From Fimbriiglobus sp. (GTDB lineage Bacteria; Planctomycetota; Planctomycetia; Gemmatales; Gemmataceae), in contig JALHQU010000052.1 of assembly GCA_022841795.1 (NCBI GenBank), positions 1 to 33,596 of the forward strand: DNA of 33,596 nt. The letters are read 5' to 3'. The first letter of the stretch is position 1. Each line of letters starts with the position of its first letter. Position numbers and translations under genes: made by a program. The notes beneath the pieces were generated by a model. That model ran no database searches. It was not told where the DNA came from and was given only the letters and a program-made list of their open reading frames with translations. Shown in pieces: positions 7,674-17,035 of the stretch.

Positions 7674-8516
7674 ATGACCGTGACTCCTGCTCTGCCGCCC
7701 GACGCCCCGCTCCGCGTCGGCCAGTTCACGTTCCGCTCCCGGCTGTTCACCGGCACGGGGAAGTACACGTCGTATGTCCTGATGCGGCAGTGCATGGAGG
7801 CGAGCGGGTGCGACGTGACCACCGTGGCCGTCCGCCGCGAGCGGCTGATCGACGCCGAGGGGAAGTCGATCCTCGACTTCCTGGATTTGTCGAAGCTGAC
7901 CATCCTGCCGAACACCGCCGGGTGCTTCAGCGCCGAGGACGCGATCCGCCACGCCCGACTCGCCCGCGAACTGCTGAAGGGGCTGGAGAACCCCGGCGCC
8001 GACTGGGTGAAGTTGGAATGCCTGGCCGACAAGCGGACGCTGCTGCCCGACCCGATCGACACGCTGAAGGCGACCGAGCAGCTGGTGAAGGAAGGGTTCA
8101 CGGTGCTGGTGTACACATCGGACGACCCGGTGCTGGCGAAGCGGCTGAAGGCGGCCGGGGCGGCGAGCGTGATGCCGGCCGGCAGCCCGATCGGCAGCGG
8201 GCAGGGGATTCTGAACCCGAACAACATCCGCATCTGCCTGGAGTACCTGAAGGAGAACGACCCGGACTACCCGGTGATCGTGGACGCCGGGGTGGGCACG
8301 GCGAGCGACGTATCGGCGGCGATGGAACTGGGGTGCGACGGGGTGCTGCTGAACACGGCCATCGCGAGTGCGAAAGACCCGTTGCGGATGGCGTGGGCGA
8401 TGCGGCACGCGACGGACGCCGGCCGGCTGGCGTACTTGGCGGGCCGCATCCCGAAGAAGCTGTACGCGACGGCGAGCAGCCCGACCGAAGGGATGATCGA
8501 CTTGAAGAAGGGATGA
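7674..8516 (+). CDS. thiG: Thiazole synthase
   Basis: The 280-residue TIM-barrel enzyme joins 1-deoxyxylulose 5-phosphate, dehydroglycine and ThiS thiocarboxylate into the thiazole phosphate of thiamine. Diagnostic stretches are [10 protein letters not shown] near the N-terminus, TILPNTAGC, the Schiff-base lysine K113 in DWVKLEC, the phosphate-binding [15 protein letters not shown], and [12 protein letters not shown] followed by GVLLNTAIA. The length is slightly above the common 255-265 residues, mainly from a longer N-terminus. The ATG at 7674 is near the expected start. thiS lies immediately upstream and a Uma2-type gene follows after 11 bases. Confidence 0.96.
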   Translation: MTVTPALPPDAPLRVGQFTFRSRLFTGTGKYTSYVLMRQCMEASGCDVTTVAVRRERLIDAEGKSILDFLDLSKLTILPNTAGCFSAEDAIRHARLARELLKGLENPGADWVKLECLADKRTLLPDPIDTLKATEQLVKEGFTVLVYTSDDPVLAKRLKAAGAASVMPAGSPIGSGQGILNPNNIRICLEYLKENDPDYPVIVDAGVGTASDVSAAMELGCDGVLLNTAIASAKDPLRMAWAMRHATDAGRLAYLAGRIPKKLYATASSPTEGMIDLKKG

Positions 8517-8527
8517 GGAGAAGCTTC

Positions 8528-9094
8528 ATGGCCGAAATCATCGTGAACCCGACGGTCGAAGAACTCGATGACGCCGGGTTGTTCGAGATCGTCAACGGCG
8601 TGAAAGTGCCGATGCCGCCGATGAGCGTGGAGTCGCAGATTTTGGCGTCTCGGCTCGCGTTCCACCTGTCGAACTACTCAGAACCGCTGGGTTTCGGCGC
8701 GGCGTACTCACTCGTCCTGATCCCGGTCGCACCGGAACGGAAACGGTGTCGCCGTCCGGACGTTCTGTACGTGCCGTACTCGCGATGGCCCAAACGAAAG
8801 CGGTTCCCGGCGACGGATGATTGGGACGTGCTGCCGACGTTGTGCGTTGAGGTGGTCAGCCCTTCGGATCGGGCGGAAGACGTTTACGGGAAGGTCGTGG
8901 AGTATTTCCACGCTGGGGTGCAACAGGTTTGGGTGATACACCCGAGGCAGCAACTCGTGTTCGTGTACACCTCGCTGAACAACGGTCGCGGTCTCATCCG
9001 TGCCGACACGCTCGATGGCGGGGACGTGCTGCCCGGATTCTCCCTGCCGCTCGCTGAATTATTTCCCGAACCCGAAGCGAATGGCGAGGCGTAG
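8528..9094 (+). CDS. Uma2-family (DUF820) restriction-endonuclease-like protein
   Basis: The 188-residue product fits the Uma2/DUF820 family, a PD-(D/E)XK nuclease-like fold that is abundant in planctomycetes and cyanobacteria and of unknown role. Visible are LFEIVNGVKV near the start (the conserved E of the family), RRPDVLYVPYSRW with the conserved PD, LCVEVVSPSDRAEDVYGKVVEYFHAGV with the acidic residue and the lysine, then VWVIHP. ATG 8528 has GAGGAG upstream. It sits 11 bases after thiG and could be read from the same transcript, but families like this are usually scattered singly, so a link with thiamine synthesis is not implied. Confidence 0.88.
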   Translation: MAEIIVNPTVEELDDAGLFEIVNGVKVPMPPMSVESQILASRLAFHLSNYSEPLGFGAAYSLVLIPVAPERKRCRRPDVLYVPYSRWPKRKRFPATDDWDVLPTLCVEVVSPSDRAEDVYGKVVEYFHAGVQQVWVIHPRQQLVFVYTSLNNGRGLIRADTLDGGDVLPGFSLPLAELFPEPEANGEA

Positions 9095-9099
9095 TTACT

Positions 9100-9777
9100 T
9101 CACACGAAGCTCACCCCGGTCTTCGCCACCGCCTTCCGCAGGCGGCGGAGGTACTCGGCCCGCGGGATCTCGACCGCCCCGAACTGGCGGGTGTGGTCGT
9201 TGATGATCTGCGTATCGAACAGCTCGAACCCGCGGTCGCGGAGCCGCGTCAGCAGGGCCACCAGCGCCACCTTGGACGCGTCGCGGGCGCGGAAGAACAT
9301 GGACTCGCCGGCGAAAAGCCCGCCCACCGCCACCCCGTAGGTGCCGCCGACCAGGTCGTCGCCCAGCCACGCCTCCAGGCTGTGCGCGTGCCCGCAGCGG
9401 TGCAGTACGGTGTACCCGTCGATCATCTCGTCCGTCACCCAGGTGCCCTCGGGCCGGTTGTCCCCGCAGGCCCGGATGACGTCGCGGAACCGCTTGTTGA
9501 CGGTGATGCGGAACTTACCCTGGCGGACGGTGGCGGCGAGGCGGCGGGGGACGTGGAACGAGTCGAGCGGGATGACCGCCCGCGGGTCGGGCGACCACCA
9601 GATGACCGGGTCGTCCTCGTTGAACCAGGGGAACACGCCGGAGGCGTAGGCCAGCAACAGGGTGCCCGGCCGCAGGTCGCCGCCGACGCCGACGATCCCC
9701 TCCGGGGTGGCGTGCTCGGGCGGCACCCACGGCCGCTGGCGGCCGGGCCAGTCGTCGGACTCGAACGGCTCGTTCAC
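9100..9777 (-). CDS. aat: Leucyl/phenylalanyl-tRNA--protein transferase
   Basis: The 225-residue enzyme transfers Leu or Phe from tRNA to N-terminal Arg or Lys, marking proteins for ClpS/ClpAP degradation (N-end rule). Family motifs are GIVGVGGDLRPGTLLLAYASGVFPWF, PVIWWSPDPRAVI, the THRCGHAHSLEAW-like core (here LHRCGHAHSLEAWLGDDLVGG), YGVAVGGLFAGESMFF, and FELFDTQIINDHTRQFGAVEIPRAEYL. GTG 9777 is used; an in-frame GTG at 9798 overlaps the stop of the upstream gene in a GTGA and would couple the two, so the start is uncertain by seven codons. It is convergent with the Uma2 gene, with only five bases between the stops. Confidence 0.94.
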   Translation of the reverse strand: MNEPFESDDWPGRQRPWVPPEHATPEGIVGVGGDLRPGTLLLAYASGVFPWFNEDDPVIWWSPDPRAVIPLDSFHVPRRLAATVRQGKFRITVNKRFRDVIRACGDNRPEGTWVTDEMIDGYTVLHRCGHAHSLEAWLGDDLVGGTYGVAVGGLFAGESMFFRARDASKVALVALLTRLRDRGFELFDTQIINDHTRQFGAVEIPRAEYLRRLRKAVAKTGVSFV

Positions 9778-9794
9778 GCCCCCATCATCCGCGA

Positions 9795-10490
9795 TCACTT
9801 CATTTCGTCCAACAGCTTTTTCGCCTCGGCCGCGGACGCGGTGGTCGGGTGGAACTTGGCCACGTACTTGAGCAGTGGTTTGGCGTCCGTCGCCTTGCCG
9901 TCGGCGATCAGTTTCTTGGCCGAGTCCAGCTTGCCGCGGGCGGCCTTCTCCTCCTCGGCCGCGGCCGGGTCGGTCGGCTTCTTCTCGTCCGGTTTGGTGT
10001 CGGTCTTCGGCGGGTCGGGTTTCTTGTCGTCCGGTTTCGTCGGGGTGGTCGGCTTGGCGCCGGGCTTGGGGGCGTCCTTCGGCTCGGTGCCCGGTTCGTA
10101 CCCGCGCGCGTCGCCCTTCACCACCTTGATCCAGCCGTCGTAGCGGTCCTTGTCCTTGGACACCACGACATACCCGTACCCGAGCGGCTTGAGCAGTTGG
10201 TCGAGCGCCTCGTCGCCGGGCACGTCCTTCGCGTCCACGGTGACTTTGGAGTTCAGGTTGATGCCCGGTTCCGTCTGGTACGAGAGCGGCCCGAGTTTCA
10301 GCAGCTCGAACTGGCCGGAGATGTCCGTGAGCACGTCCTTCAGCGTGTTGTTCTTCGCCTCGACCGTCACCTTGCCCTTCAGCTTCCTGGTGCGGGTGTA
10401 GTCGGCCGCCTTCGTGTCCTTCGACGGGTCGGCGGCCGTCGCCACCAGCCCGACCGCCATCGTCGCCACCGCCCACAGATAGCGGGTCAT
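9795..10490 (-). CDS. Exported protein with STN/secretin-like region and charged linker
   Basis: The 231-residue product has an N-terminal signal peptide (about 1-20, ending VATAAD). Residues about 37-110 resemble the short STN/N0 fold of secretins (LKGKVTVEAKNNTLKDVLTDIS, LNSKVTVDAKDVPGDEALDQLLKPLGYGYVV). A Lys/Pro/Asp/Thr-rich linker (about 135-180) follows, then a helical tail that looks like a single TPR-type hairpin. I cannot give a function; similar STN-like domains bind partners in the envelope. The ATG has a GGAGGGG upstream. It lies directly before aat on the same strand. Confidence 0.75.
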   Translation of the reverse strand: MTRYLWAVATMAVGLVATAADPSKDTKAADYTRTRKLKGKVTVEAKNNTLKDVLTDISGQFELLKLGPLSYQTEPGINLNSKVTVDAKDVPGDEALDQLLKPLGYGYVVVSKDKDRYDGWIKVVKGDARGYEPGTEPKDAPKPGAKPTTPTKPDDKKPDPPKTDTKPDEKKPTDPAAAEEEKAARGKLDSAKKLIADGKATDAKPLLKYVAKFHPTTASAAEAKKLLDEMK

Positions 10491-10818
10491 GACCGCCCCT
10501 CCGACCGGATGTGCGTTGCCGCGAGCTTACCCCATTTCGTCGGCTGACGAGAGGGAATGGTTCCGCGGAGCAGTTTTGGCGAACCGCGGGTGTCAACCCG
10601 TGAGTGGTTCAAACCACCCAGGCGGCTCACGCCGCCGGTTCGCCCAGAGTGCTGAAAATGGTTCCTCAGATGAGGTCTACGGGCATGGTCCGGCGGGGGC
10701 GAAATCCGTAAAATTCCAGGATGGGTTGGGGTCATTCAGCCGGCCGTCGGCGATCACCGTAACCCGTTGACACAACGAGACTTCTTTCGGCCCGCCGGGC
10801 CGCGAGCAGGAGGTCGGT
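10491..10818. other. Gene-free gap upstream of gyrA
   Basis: No protein-like frame is visible. The gap holds one copy of the GGTGAACC-bounded repeat (10578-10644) and the gyrA ribosome-binding site AGCAGGAGG at 10806-10813. A TTGACA at 10767 has no convincing -10 partner. Promoters for the divergent STN-like gene and gyrA must lie here but I cannot place them. Confidence 0.5.
10578..10644. repeat. Dispersed GGTGAACC-bounded repeat, degenerate copy
   Basis: This copy reads GGCGAACCGCGGGTGTCAACCC, then a central CCACCCAGGCGGCTCACGCC-type block and GGTTCGCC. The ends differ from the other copies by a C for T, so it is a diverged member. It is the only copy in a divergent promoter gap and not near a stop codon. 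Confidence 0.75.
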
Positions 10819-13536
10819 TTGGCCAAAAAATCCCCCCCGCCGAACGGACCCACCGATCCGCCGCTGACCGCCCTCGCGCTCGCCCCGATCGAACCGCTCG
10901 ACATCGTTGACGAACTCCGCGACAGCTACCTCACCTACGCCCAGTCGGTCATCATCAGCCGGGCGCTGCCGGACGTGCGGGACGGGCTGAAGCCGTCCCA
11001 GCGGCGGATCCTCGTCGCCATGAACGACCTCGGGTTGGGACCGGCCAGCAGCACCAGCAAGTGCGCCGGCATCATCGGCGAGACGATGAAGCGGTACCAC
11101 CCGCACGGCGACGCCAGCATCTACGACACGCTGGTGCGGATGGCCCAGGACTGGGCCATGCGGGAGCGGCTGGTGCACGGGCAGGGGAACTTCGGCAGCA
11201 TCGCCGGCCTGCCCCCGGCCGCCCACCGCTACACCGAGGCCCGGCTGACGCCGGCGGCGGCCGAGCTGCTGGCCGACCTGGAATCGGAGACGGTCGATTT
11301 CATCGACAACTACGACGGCAAGTACCGCGAGCCGCTGGTGCTGCCGGGCAAGTTCCCGAACCTGCTGGTGAACGGGGCGACGGGCATCGCCGTCGGCATG
11401 GCCACCAAGATCCCGCCGCACAACCTGATCGAGGTGTGCAACGGCATCATCCGGCTGATCGACGACCCGAACGTGTCCCTGCACGAGTTGATGGAGATCG
11501 TCCCCGGCCCGGACTTCCCCACCGGCGGCATCATCATGGGCCGGCAGGGGGTGGTGCGGGGCTACCTGGGCGAGCCGAGCCGCCTCACCCTGCGGGCGCG
11601 GGCCGAGGTGATCGAGGAGGGGAAGGGGAAAAGCCCGTCCATCCTCATCCGCGAGGTGCCCTACGAGGTGACGCGGAACGGGCTGGCCGAGAGCATCGGC
11701 AACCTGGTGCGGGACGGCCGCATTGAAGGCGTGAGCGGGGTGCGGGACGAGAGCAGCGCCCGCAGCGGCGAGCCGGTGCGGCTGATCGTCGAACTGAAAC
11801 GCGGGGCCGACCCGCACCTCGTGCTGAACCAGCTCTACCAGTACACGGACCTGCAGCGCACGCTGCCGGTGGCCATGCTCGCGCTGGTGGACGGCCGCCC
11901 GCAGTACCTGACGCTCAAGGCGATGATGCAGAAGTACCTGGACCACCGCGTCCAGGTGATCCGCCGCCGCACCGAGTTCCTGCTGCGGGAGGCGAAGCGG
12001 CGGGCGCACGTGCTGGAAGGCCAGCTCATCGCCCTGTCGTCGCTGGACGAGGTGATCCGCATCATCCGCAGTTCGCCCAGCCGGGCGGACGCGAAGGTGC
12101 AGTTGCAGGGCATGGCGGTGGCGGCGAGCGTGATGAAGGCGGCGCTCGGCGAGGCGGCGTTCGCCGCCCTGGCGGCCGAACTCGGGCTGGCCGCCGAGTA
12201 CCGCATGACCGAGGCCCAGGCCGAGGCCATCCTGCGGATGCAGCTCGGCCAGTTGGCGAACCTGGAGCGGGACGAAATCCTGAAGGAGTATAACCAGCTC
12301 CGCGGGCACATCCGCGGGTACGAGGAGCTGCTGGCCGACGACGCCCGCGTGAACGCCGTCATCCGCGGCGACCTGGAGGTGATCCGCGATCGGTTCGGCA
12401 CCCCCCGCAAGACGGAGGTGAGCGACGACGGCGCCGACGTGGACATCGAGGACCTGATCGCCGACGAGCAGATGGTGGTGATGATCTCGCACGAGGGGTT
12501 CATCAAGCGGCTGCCGGTGGAGACGTACCGCACCCAGGGCCGCGGCGGGAAGGGGGTGCAGGGCGGGCTGCGGGAGAACGACTTCATCCGCCACTTCTTC
12601 ACCGCCAGCACCAAGAGCTACCTGCTGTGCTTCACCGACCGCGGGCAGTGTTACTGGTTGAAGGTGTACCGCGTGCCGGAGGCGAGTCGCACCTCGCCCG
12701 GCCGGGCGCTGGCGAACGTGCTGCAACTCAAGCCGGACGAGAAGATCGCTAGCGTCATCCCCGTCCGCGAGTTCGAGGACGGGGCGTACCTGCTGATGGC
12801 GACGCGGCAGGGGCTGGTGAAGAAGACCGGGCTGATGGAGTACAGCCGCCCGCGGCAGGGGGGCATCATCGGCATCAACCTGGAGGAAGGGGACACCCTC
12901 ATCGACGTGTGCCTGACGCGGCCCGGCGACGAGGTGGTGCTGAGCACCCGCGAGGGCATGGCCATCCGGTTCGACGAGGCGGACGTGCGGGCGATGGGCC
13001 GCGGGGCCACCGGCGTGTGGGGGATCAAGCTGGACAAGAAGAAGCAGGACGTGCTGGTGGGCATGGTGGTGGCCGACCCGGACGGGTTCCTGCTGACGCT
13101 GTGCGAGAACGGGTTCGGCAAGCGGACGCCGTTCGGGGCGAACACCGTCGGCGTGGCGGACGAGGGCGAGGAGGAGGCCGAACCGGCGGACGAAGCGAGC
13201 CGCGACCGCGAGGGAGCGGGGGCTGAAGCGGACGGCGAGCCGGCCGAGGTGGAGAAGTCGGCCCTGCGGTACCGCAAGCAGCGGCGGGGCGGGAAGGGGG
13301 TGAAGGACGTGAAGGTGACGGCCAAGAACGGGCCGGTGGTGGGCATCGCGCCGGTGCGGGACGGGGACGAGATCATGGTCATCACCCAGCAGGGGATGGT
13401 GGTGCGGACGAGCGTGGCCGCCATCCGCATCGTCGGCCGCAACACCCAGGGGGTGAAGGTGATGACCCCGACCGACGGGGACAAGATCGCCACCATGGCG
13501 AAGCTGGCGAGCGAAGTGAAGGACGAGCAGGACTAA
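10819..13536 (+). CDS. gyrA: DNA gyrase subunit A (TTG start)
   Basis: The 905-residue protein is the DNA-cleaving subunit of gyrase. It has the winged-helix region [16 protein letters not shown], the [10 protein letters not shown] loop, catalytic Y138 in HRYTEARL, and a six-bladed C-terminal wrapping domain with the GyrA box (TQGRGGKG, about 573) and a second box-like QRRGGKG. The start is TTG 10819: the strong Shine-Dalgarno AGCAGGAGG ends six bases before it and no better start exists. The residue equivalent to E. coli Ser83 is Ala99, while Asp87 is kept as D103. An acidic insert of about 40 residues (about 776-815) separates two blades, and part of it is encoded by sequence shared with an intergenic repeat. 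ParC is the main alternative, but the GyrA box favours GyrA. gyrB is not adjacent. Confidence 0.95.
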   Translation: MAKKSPPPNGPTDPPLTALALAPIEPLDIVDELRDSYLTYAQSVIISRALPDVRDGLKPSQRRILVAMNDLGLGPASSTSKCAGIIGETMKRYHPHGDASIYDTLVRMAQDWAMRERLVHGQGNFGSIAGLPPAAHRYTEARLTPAAAELLADLESETVDFIDNYDGKYREPLVLPGKFPNLLVNGATGIAVGMATKIPPHNLIEVCNGIIRLIDDPNVSLHELMEIVPGPDFPTGGIIMGRQGVVRGYLGEPSRLTLRARAEVIEEGKGKSPSILIREVPYEVTRNGLAESIGNLVRDGRIEGVSGVRDESSARSGEPVRLIVELKRGADPHLVLNQLYQYTDLQRTLPVAMLALVDGRPQYLTLKAMMQKYLDHRVQVIRRRTEFLLREAKRRAHVLEGQLIALSSLDEVIRIIRSSPSRADAKVQLQGMAVAASVMKAALGEAAFAALAAELGLAAEYRMTEAQAEAILRMQLGQLANLERDEILKEYNQLRGHIRGYEELLADDARVNAVIRGDLEVIRDRFGTPRKTEVSDDGADVDIEDLIADEQMVVMISHEGFIKRLPVETYRTQGRGGKGVQGGLRENDFIRHFFTASTKSYLLCFTDRGQCYWLKVYRVPEASRTSPGRALANVLQLKPDEKIASVIPVREFEDGAYLLMATRQGLVKKTGLMEYSRPRQGGIIGINLEEGDTLIDVCLTRPGDEVVLSTREGMAIRFDEADVRAMGRGATGVWGIKLDKKKQDVLVGMVVADPDGFLLTLCENGFGKRTPFGANTVGVADEGEEEAEPADEASRDREGAGAEADGEPAEVEKSALRYRKQRRGGKGVKDVKVTAKNGPVVGIAPVRDGDEIMVITQQGMVVRTSVAAIRIVGRNTQGVKVMTPTDGDKIATMAKLASEVKDEQD

Positions 13537-13621
13537 CCACAGAGGCACAGGGACACAGAGAAGACGAGATTGATCGAAACAGATCCTCCTGTCTTCTCTG
13601 TGTCCCTGTGCCTCTGTGGTT
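13535..13621. terminator. Perfect 31-bp inverted repeat after gyrA
   Basis: The arms 13535-13565 and 13591-13621 (CCACAGAGGCACAGGGACAC and complement) are exact, with a 25-base loop. It begins at the gyrA stop codon and ends 19 bases before the epimerase ATG. It could terminate gyrA or insulate the next gene. The long exact arms and purine-rich GAGGCACAG motif look like a mobile miniature element. Confidence 0.75.
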
Positions 13622-13640
13622 CAAACTTCTGGACAGAACC

Positions 13641-14654
13641 ATGCGCGTGCTCATCACCGGCGGGTACGGGTTCATCGGGGCGTGGATCATCCGCACCCTG
13701 CTCGCCCGCGGCGATGCCGTGTTCGTGTTCGACCTGAAGGAAGACCCGCGGCGGCTGCGGCTCATCCTGCCGGACGCGGACGTGAAGAAGGTGCAGTTCG
13801 TGCCCGGCGACGTGACCGACCTGCCCGCCCTCACCGCCGCCCTGCTCACCTTCCAGATCACCCACGTCATCCATTTGGCCGGGTTGCAGGTGCCGACGTG
13901 CCGCACCGACCCGATGCTCGGGGCGAAGGTGAACGTGCTCGGCACGCTGGCCGTGTTCGAGGCCATCCGGGCGGTGGGGAAGCAGGTGCAGCGGCTGGTG
14001 TACGCCAGCTCGGCGGCGGTGTTCGGCGCGCCGGACCTGTACCCGGCCGGCCCGCAGCCGGACGACGCCCCGCTCGTGCCCAGCACCCACTACGGGGTGT
14101 TCAAGTGCTGCAACGAGGGGAACGCCCGCATCTACTTCCAGGACCACGGCATCAGCAGCGTGGGCCTACGGCCGTGGACGGTGTACGGGGTCGGCCGCGA
14201 CCTGGGCATGACCAGCGAGCCGACCAAGGCGATCAAGGCGGTGCTGCTCGGCCGGCCGTACCCGATCAGCTTCGGAGGGTGGACCGATTTCCAGTACGTG
14301 GCGGACGTGGCGGACACGTTCGTGAACAGCCTGGACCGGCCGTACTCCGGGGCGAACAGCTACAACCTCCGCGGGGCGGTGGTGACGCTGAAGGCGTTCC
14401 ACGAAACTCTGTGCCGGGTGCTGCCCGAGGCGGAAAAGCTGGTGACGACCGGCACGACGCAAATCGCCATCGCCTACGACCTGGCCGACGACGGACTGCA
14501 ACGCGATCTGGGGCCGATGCCGAAGACCAGCCTGGAGGACGGCATCCGCGAGACGGTGAGGCTGTTCCGGCAGTTGCAGAGCGAGGGTCGGCTGGACACG
14601 GCCGACTTGGACGGCCCGAAACCAGCGCCGGTCACGGTGGCGGTGGAGACGTGA
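13641..14654 (+). CDS. NAD-dependent epimerase/dehydratase
   Basis: The 337-residue product is an extended short-chain dehydrogenase (UDP-sugar epimerase-like). The N-terminal NAD-binding motif GGYGFIG is at residues 7-13. D64-like VPGDVTD, HVIHLAG, VYASSAAVFG and the catalytic Y-x3-K (HYGVFK, about 154-159) follow, then LRPWTVYGVGRDLGMTS and the FQYVADVADTF block. The substrate cannot be read from sequence; nucleotide sugars are usual. ATG 13641 is set directly before RVLITGG. The TGA stop is followed at once by TTGGTGAACC, the edge of a dispersed repeat that fills the whole gap to der. Confidence 0.92.
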   Translation: MRVLITGGYGFIGAWIIRTLLARGDAVFVFDLKEDPRRLRLILPDADVKKVQFVPGDVTDLPALTAALLTFQITHVIHLAGLQVPTCRTDPMLGAKVNVLGTLAVFEAIRAVGKQVQRLVYASSAAVFGAPDLYPAGPQPDDAPLVPSTHYGVFKCCNEGNARIYFQDHGISSVGLRPWTVYGVGRDLGMTSEPTKAIKAVLLGRPYPISFGGWTDFQYVADVADTFVNSLDRPYSGANSYNLRGAVVTLKAFHETLCRVLPEAEKLVTTGTTQIAIAYDLADDGLQRDLGPMPKTSLEDGIRETVRLFRQLQSEGRLDTADLDGPKPAPVTVAVET

Positions 14655-14656
14655 TT

Positions 14657-14725
14657 GGTGAACCGGCGGCGTCTGCCGCGTGGGTTCTGAAAAACCACCC
14701 AGGCGGCTGACGCCGCCGGTTCACC
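14657..14725. repeat. Dispersed GGTGAACC-bounded repeat filling a convergent gap
   Basis: It starts GGTGAACCGGCGGCGTCTGCC and ends GACGCCGCCGGTTCACC, so the ends are inverted copies. It occupies all but a few bases between the stops of the epimerase (14654) and der (14729), and could act as a bidirectional terminator. Confidence 0.85.
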
Positions 14726-14728
14726 CGG

Positions 14729-16318
14729 TCACACGTCCCACGTGCCCGGCTTCTTCTTCCGCTTCTTCACCGGCTCCGGCTTGAACGCCGGCAGCTCGGT
14801 CGTCCGCTCCGGCTTCTTCGGCGAGGCGTCGTCGGCCGGGAACTCGGCGTCCTCGTCGTCCTCCTCCGGCTCGTCGATCTGCTGCGGCCGCACGTCGTCG
14901 ATCGGCTCCTCGTCGGCCAGGTGCGGGATGACGTCCGTCTCCTCGCCCGCCCGCAGCGCCGCGGCCTCCGCCTCCAGGAACGCCCGCCGGTCGGAGAACG
15001 CCGACGCCTCCCCCTTCGACTTCAGGATGAACCGCACCGGCACCTCGCCGAACGCGAAGCTGTCCCGCACCCGCTTGGTCAGGTACTTGACGTACGTGTT
15101 GTCGAACAGGTCCGGGCCGTTGGTGACGACCACCACCGTCGGCGGGTGGGTGGCCACCTGGGAGGCGTAGTACAGCTTGGGCACCCGGTTGTTCCGCATC
15201 GGCGGGGTGTTCGCCAGCAGGGCGTCTTGCAGCACCCGGTTCAGCTCGCCGGTCTTCGCCCGCTTGCCCGCCTGCTTGTGCAGCTGCTGGGCCAGGTTGA
15301 GCAGCCGGTACACGTTCTTCCCCTTGGTGGCGGTGACGAACGCGATGGGCACGTAGTCGAGCATGGGGAACACCTTCCGCAGGTAGTCCGCCCACTTCTC
15401 GGTCGGCAGCGTGTCCTTCGCCAGGTCCCACTTGTTTACCACGAACACGGCCGGCTTGTGGTGCGCCAGGATGTACTCGGTCAGCTGCTTGTCCACCCGG
15501 CTGACCCGCAGCCGCGGGTCGAAGAAGTGCAGCACCACGTCCGCCCGGCGGATGCTCCGCTCGGCCCGGTGCAGGCTGTAGAACTCGATGTCCGTGGCCA
15601 GGCTCTTCCGCTTCCGCACCCCGGCCGTGTCGATGGCCACGAACGCCTTGCCGTCCCGCTCGAACCGCACGTCCACGCTGTCGCGGGTGGTGCCGGCCAC
15701 CTCGGACACGATCACCCGCTCGGCCTGGGCCAGGCTGTTGATGAATGTACTCTTGCCCACGTTCCGCCGGCCGACGATGGCGATCTTCAGCTCCGGCGAC
15801 TCGGGGGCGGCGGTGGGGGCGTCCGGCAGCTTGTCCAGGACGGCCTGCAGCAGTTCGTCCCGCCCCCGCTTGCTGTTCGCGCTCACGCAGATGGGGGCGC
15901 CGTACCCGAGGCTGAACAGGTCGCCCACCCCGGCGTCGATCCGCGGCTCGTCCGCCTTGTTCGCCACGAAGATGACCGGCTTGTTCATCCGGCGGAGCTT
16001 CTCGGCCACGTGCTGGTCGAGCGGCATCACCCCGTCCCGCATGTCCACCACGAACAGCACCACCGCCGCCTCGTCGATGGCCGTGCGGATCTGCCGCTCC
16101 ACGTCCTCGGTCAGGTTGTCGTGGTCCTCGATGCCCATCCCGCCGGTGTCGGTCAGTTCGACGAACCGGTCGCCGACGGCCAGGGTGTACCCCACCCGGT
16201 CGCGGGTGACGCCGGCGGTCGGGTCCACGATGCTGATCCGCTTGCCGGCGAGCATGTTGAACAGCGACGACTTGCCGACGTTCGGCCGGCCGACGATCGC
16301 AACCACGGGCAACTTCAT
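14729..16318 (-). CDS. der: Ribosome-associated GTPase Der (EngA)
   Basis: This 529-residue protein has two tandem GTPase domains and a KH-like domain and is needed for maturation of the large ribosomal subunit. Domain 1: G1 GRPNVGKSS at the N-terminus, G3 DTGGM, G4 NKAD. Domain 2: G1 GRRNVGKST (about 176), G3 DTAGV, G4 NKWD. The C-terminal KH-like part includes NNRVPKLYYASQV and FVTKRVRDSF-like sequence (YLTKRVRDSFAFGEVPVRF). A further 80 or so residues are added: acidic and Glu/Asp-rich, ending in the basic KPEPVKKRKKKPGTW. ATG 16318 directly precedes KLPVVAIVGRP; the frame continues upstream through a repeat but without family similarity. It is convergent with the epimerase. Confidence 0.96.
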   Translation of the reverse strand: MKLPVVAIVGRPNVGKSSLFNMLAGKRISIVDPTAGVTRDRVGYTLAVGDRFVELTDTGGMGIEDHDNLTEDVERQIRTAIDEAAVVLFVVDMRDGVMPLDQHVAEKLRRMNKPVIFVANKADEPRIDAGVGDLFSLGYGAPICVSANSKRGRDELLQAVLDKLPDAPTAAPESPELKIAIVGRRNVGKSTFINSLAQAERVIVSEVAGTTRDSVDVRFERDGKAFVAIDTAGVRKRKSLATDIEFYSLHRAERSIRRADVVLHFFDPRLRVSRVDKQLTEYILAHHKPAVFVVNKWDLAKDTLPTEKWADYLRKVFPMLDYVPIAFVTATKGKNVYRLLNLAQQLHKQAGKRAKTGELNRVLQDALLANTPPMRNNRVPKLYYASQVATHPPTVVVVTNGPDLFDNTYVKYLTKRVRDSFAFGEVPVRFILKSKGEASAFSDRRAFLEAEAAALRAGEETDVIPHLADEEPIDDVRPQQIDEPEEDDEDAEFPADDASPKKPERTTELPAFKPEPVKKRKKKPGTWDV

Positions 16319-16393
16319 GACGCACGGTCCGGGGAGGGGGCACGGGTATTGTGAAACTTCCGCCACGCCGGCGGTAGAGGGGCGGGTGCTTTT

Positions 16394-16455
16394 GAGTGGC
16401 AGGCACACTCCGTGTGCCGTTGCTGGTGACGGCACACGGAGTGTGCCTGCCACTC
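16394..16455. repeat. Hairpin of the GCACACTCCGTGTGCC family, copy 1
   Basis: The arms GAGTGGCAGGCACACTCCGT and its complement (27 bp each, perfect) surround a short loop. It lies in the divergent gap between der (start 16318) and the exported protein at 16563. Two further copies occur at 28558 and 32063. Confidence 0.85.
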
Positions 16456-16562
16456 ATAAGCGGCCGCCCGGAGTGCGGATCGCCGGGGCGGCTGTTACCG
16501 TTCCGAATTGTGTCCGGGCGTTCCGGCGGGTACCATGCCGGTTGCCCGTCCGGAGTGTCGTC

Positions 16563-17000
16563 ATGCGGTTCAGGTTCACGCCAGCACTTGTACTCACGCT
16601 GGCCGTCGGGTGGGTGTCGGCCCCCGCGGCCCCGGTGCCGAAGAAGAAGACGACGCTGGAGGACAAGCTGGTCGGCACCTGGCGGCTGGTGCGGGAGAAG
16701 GGGGAGAACCCCGGGTACACCCTGTACGTGGAGTACAAGGCGGGCGGGGTGCTGGAGGTTCGGTACGAGTACGCCGGCGACCTGCTGCCGAAGGAGACGT
16801 ACACCGGCACCTACAAGGCGATCGAGCCGGACGACGCGAACCCGCTGGGCAGCATCGACTGGACGATCGACGAACCGACCGGCCCGCGGTCGGAGGTGGC
16901 GAAGGTCTCGACGCTCACCGCCGACGAGTTGACGGAAGTCGATCCGAAAGGGAAAGCCGAGCGGTTCGAGCGGGTGAAGCAAGCGGCGAAGGACAAGTGA
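16563..17000 (+). CDS. Small exported planctomycete protein, paralogue 1
   Basis: The 145-residue product has a signal peptide (about 1-22) ending in SAPAAPVPKKK, the AAPVPK mature start common in Gemmata-type exported proteins. The rest is a compact beta-rich domain with LVGTWRLV, GYTLYVEYKAGGVLEVRYEYAG, TGTYKAIEPD, SIDWTID and ERFERVK, similar in layout to the TIGR03067 planctomycete domain and lipocalin-like folds. The function is unknown. The next gene encodes a clear paralogue (same order LVGTW/VLGKW, SIDWT/TIDWT, FERVK), which points to tandem duplication. Confidence 0.8.
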   Translation: MRFRFTPALVLTLAVGWVSAPAAPVPKKKTTLEDKLVGTWRLVREKGENPGYTLYVEYKAGGVLEVRYEYAGDLLPKETYTGTYKAIEPDDANPLGSIDWTIDEPTGPRSEVAKVSTLTADELTEVDPKGKAERFERVKQAAKDK

Positions 17001-17035
17001 CCAACCGGAACCAACACCCCGAGGAGGGCAAACCC

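Noticed and set aside
10767-10795. TTGACA as gyrA promoter
   Set aside because: No TATAAT-like sequence lies 16-18 bases downstream.
10732-13548. Long open frame of about 940 codons on the minus strand opposite gyrA
   Set aside because: It is the antisense shadow of a high-GC gene; composition is His/Arg/Leu/Val-rich with no family similarity, while gyrA on the plus strand is certain.
14721-16982. Open frame of about 750 codons on the minus strand across der
   Set aside because: It is out of phase with der and rich in Gly/Arg/Ala; der itself explains the region.
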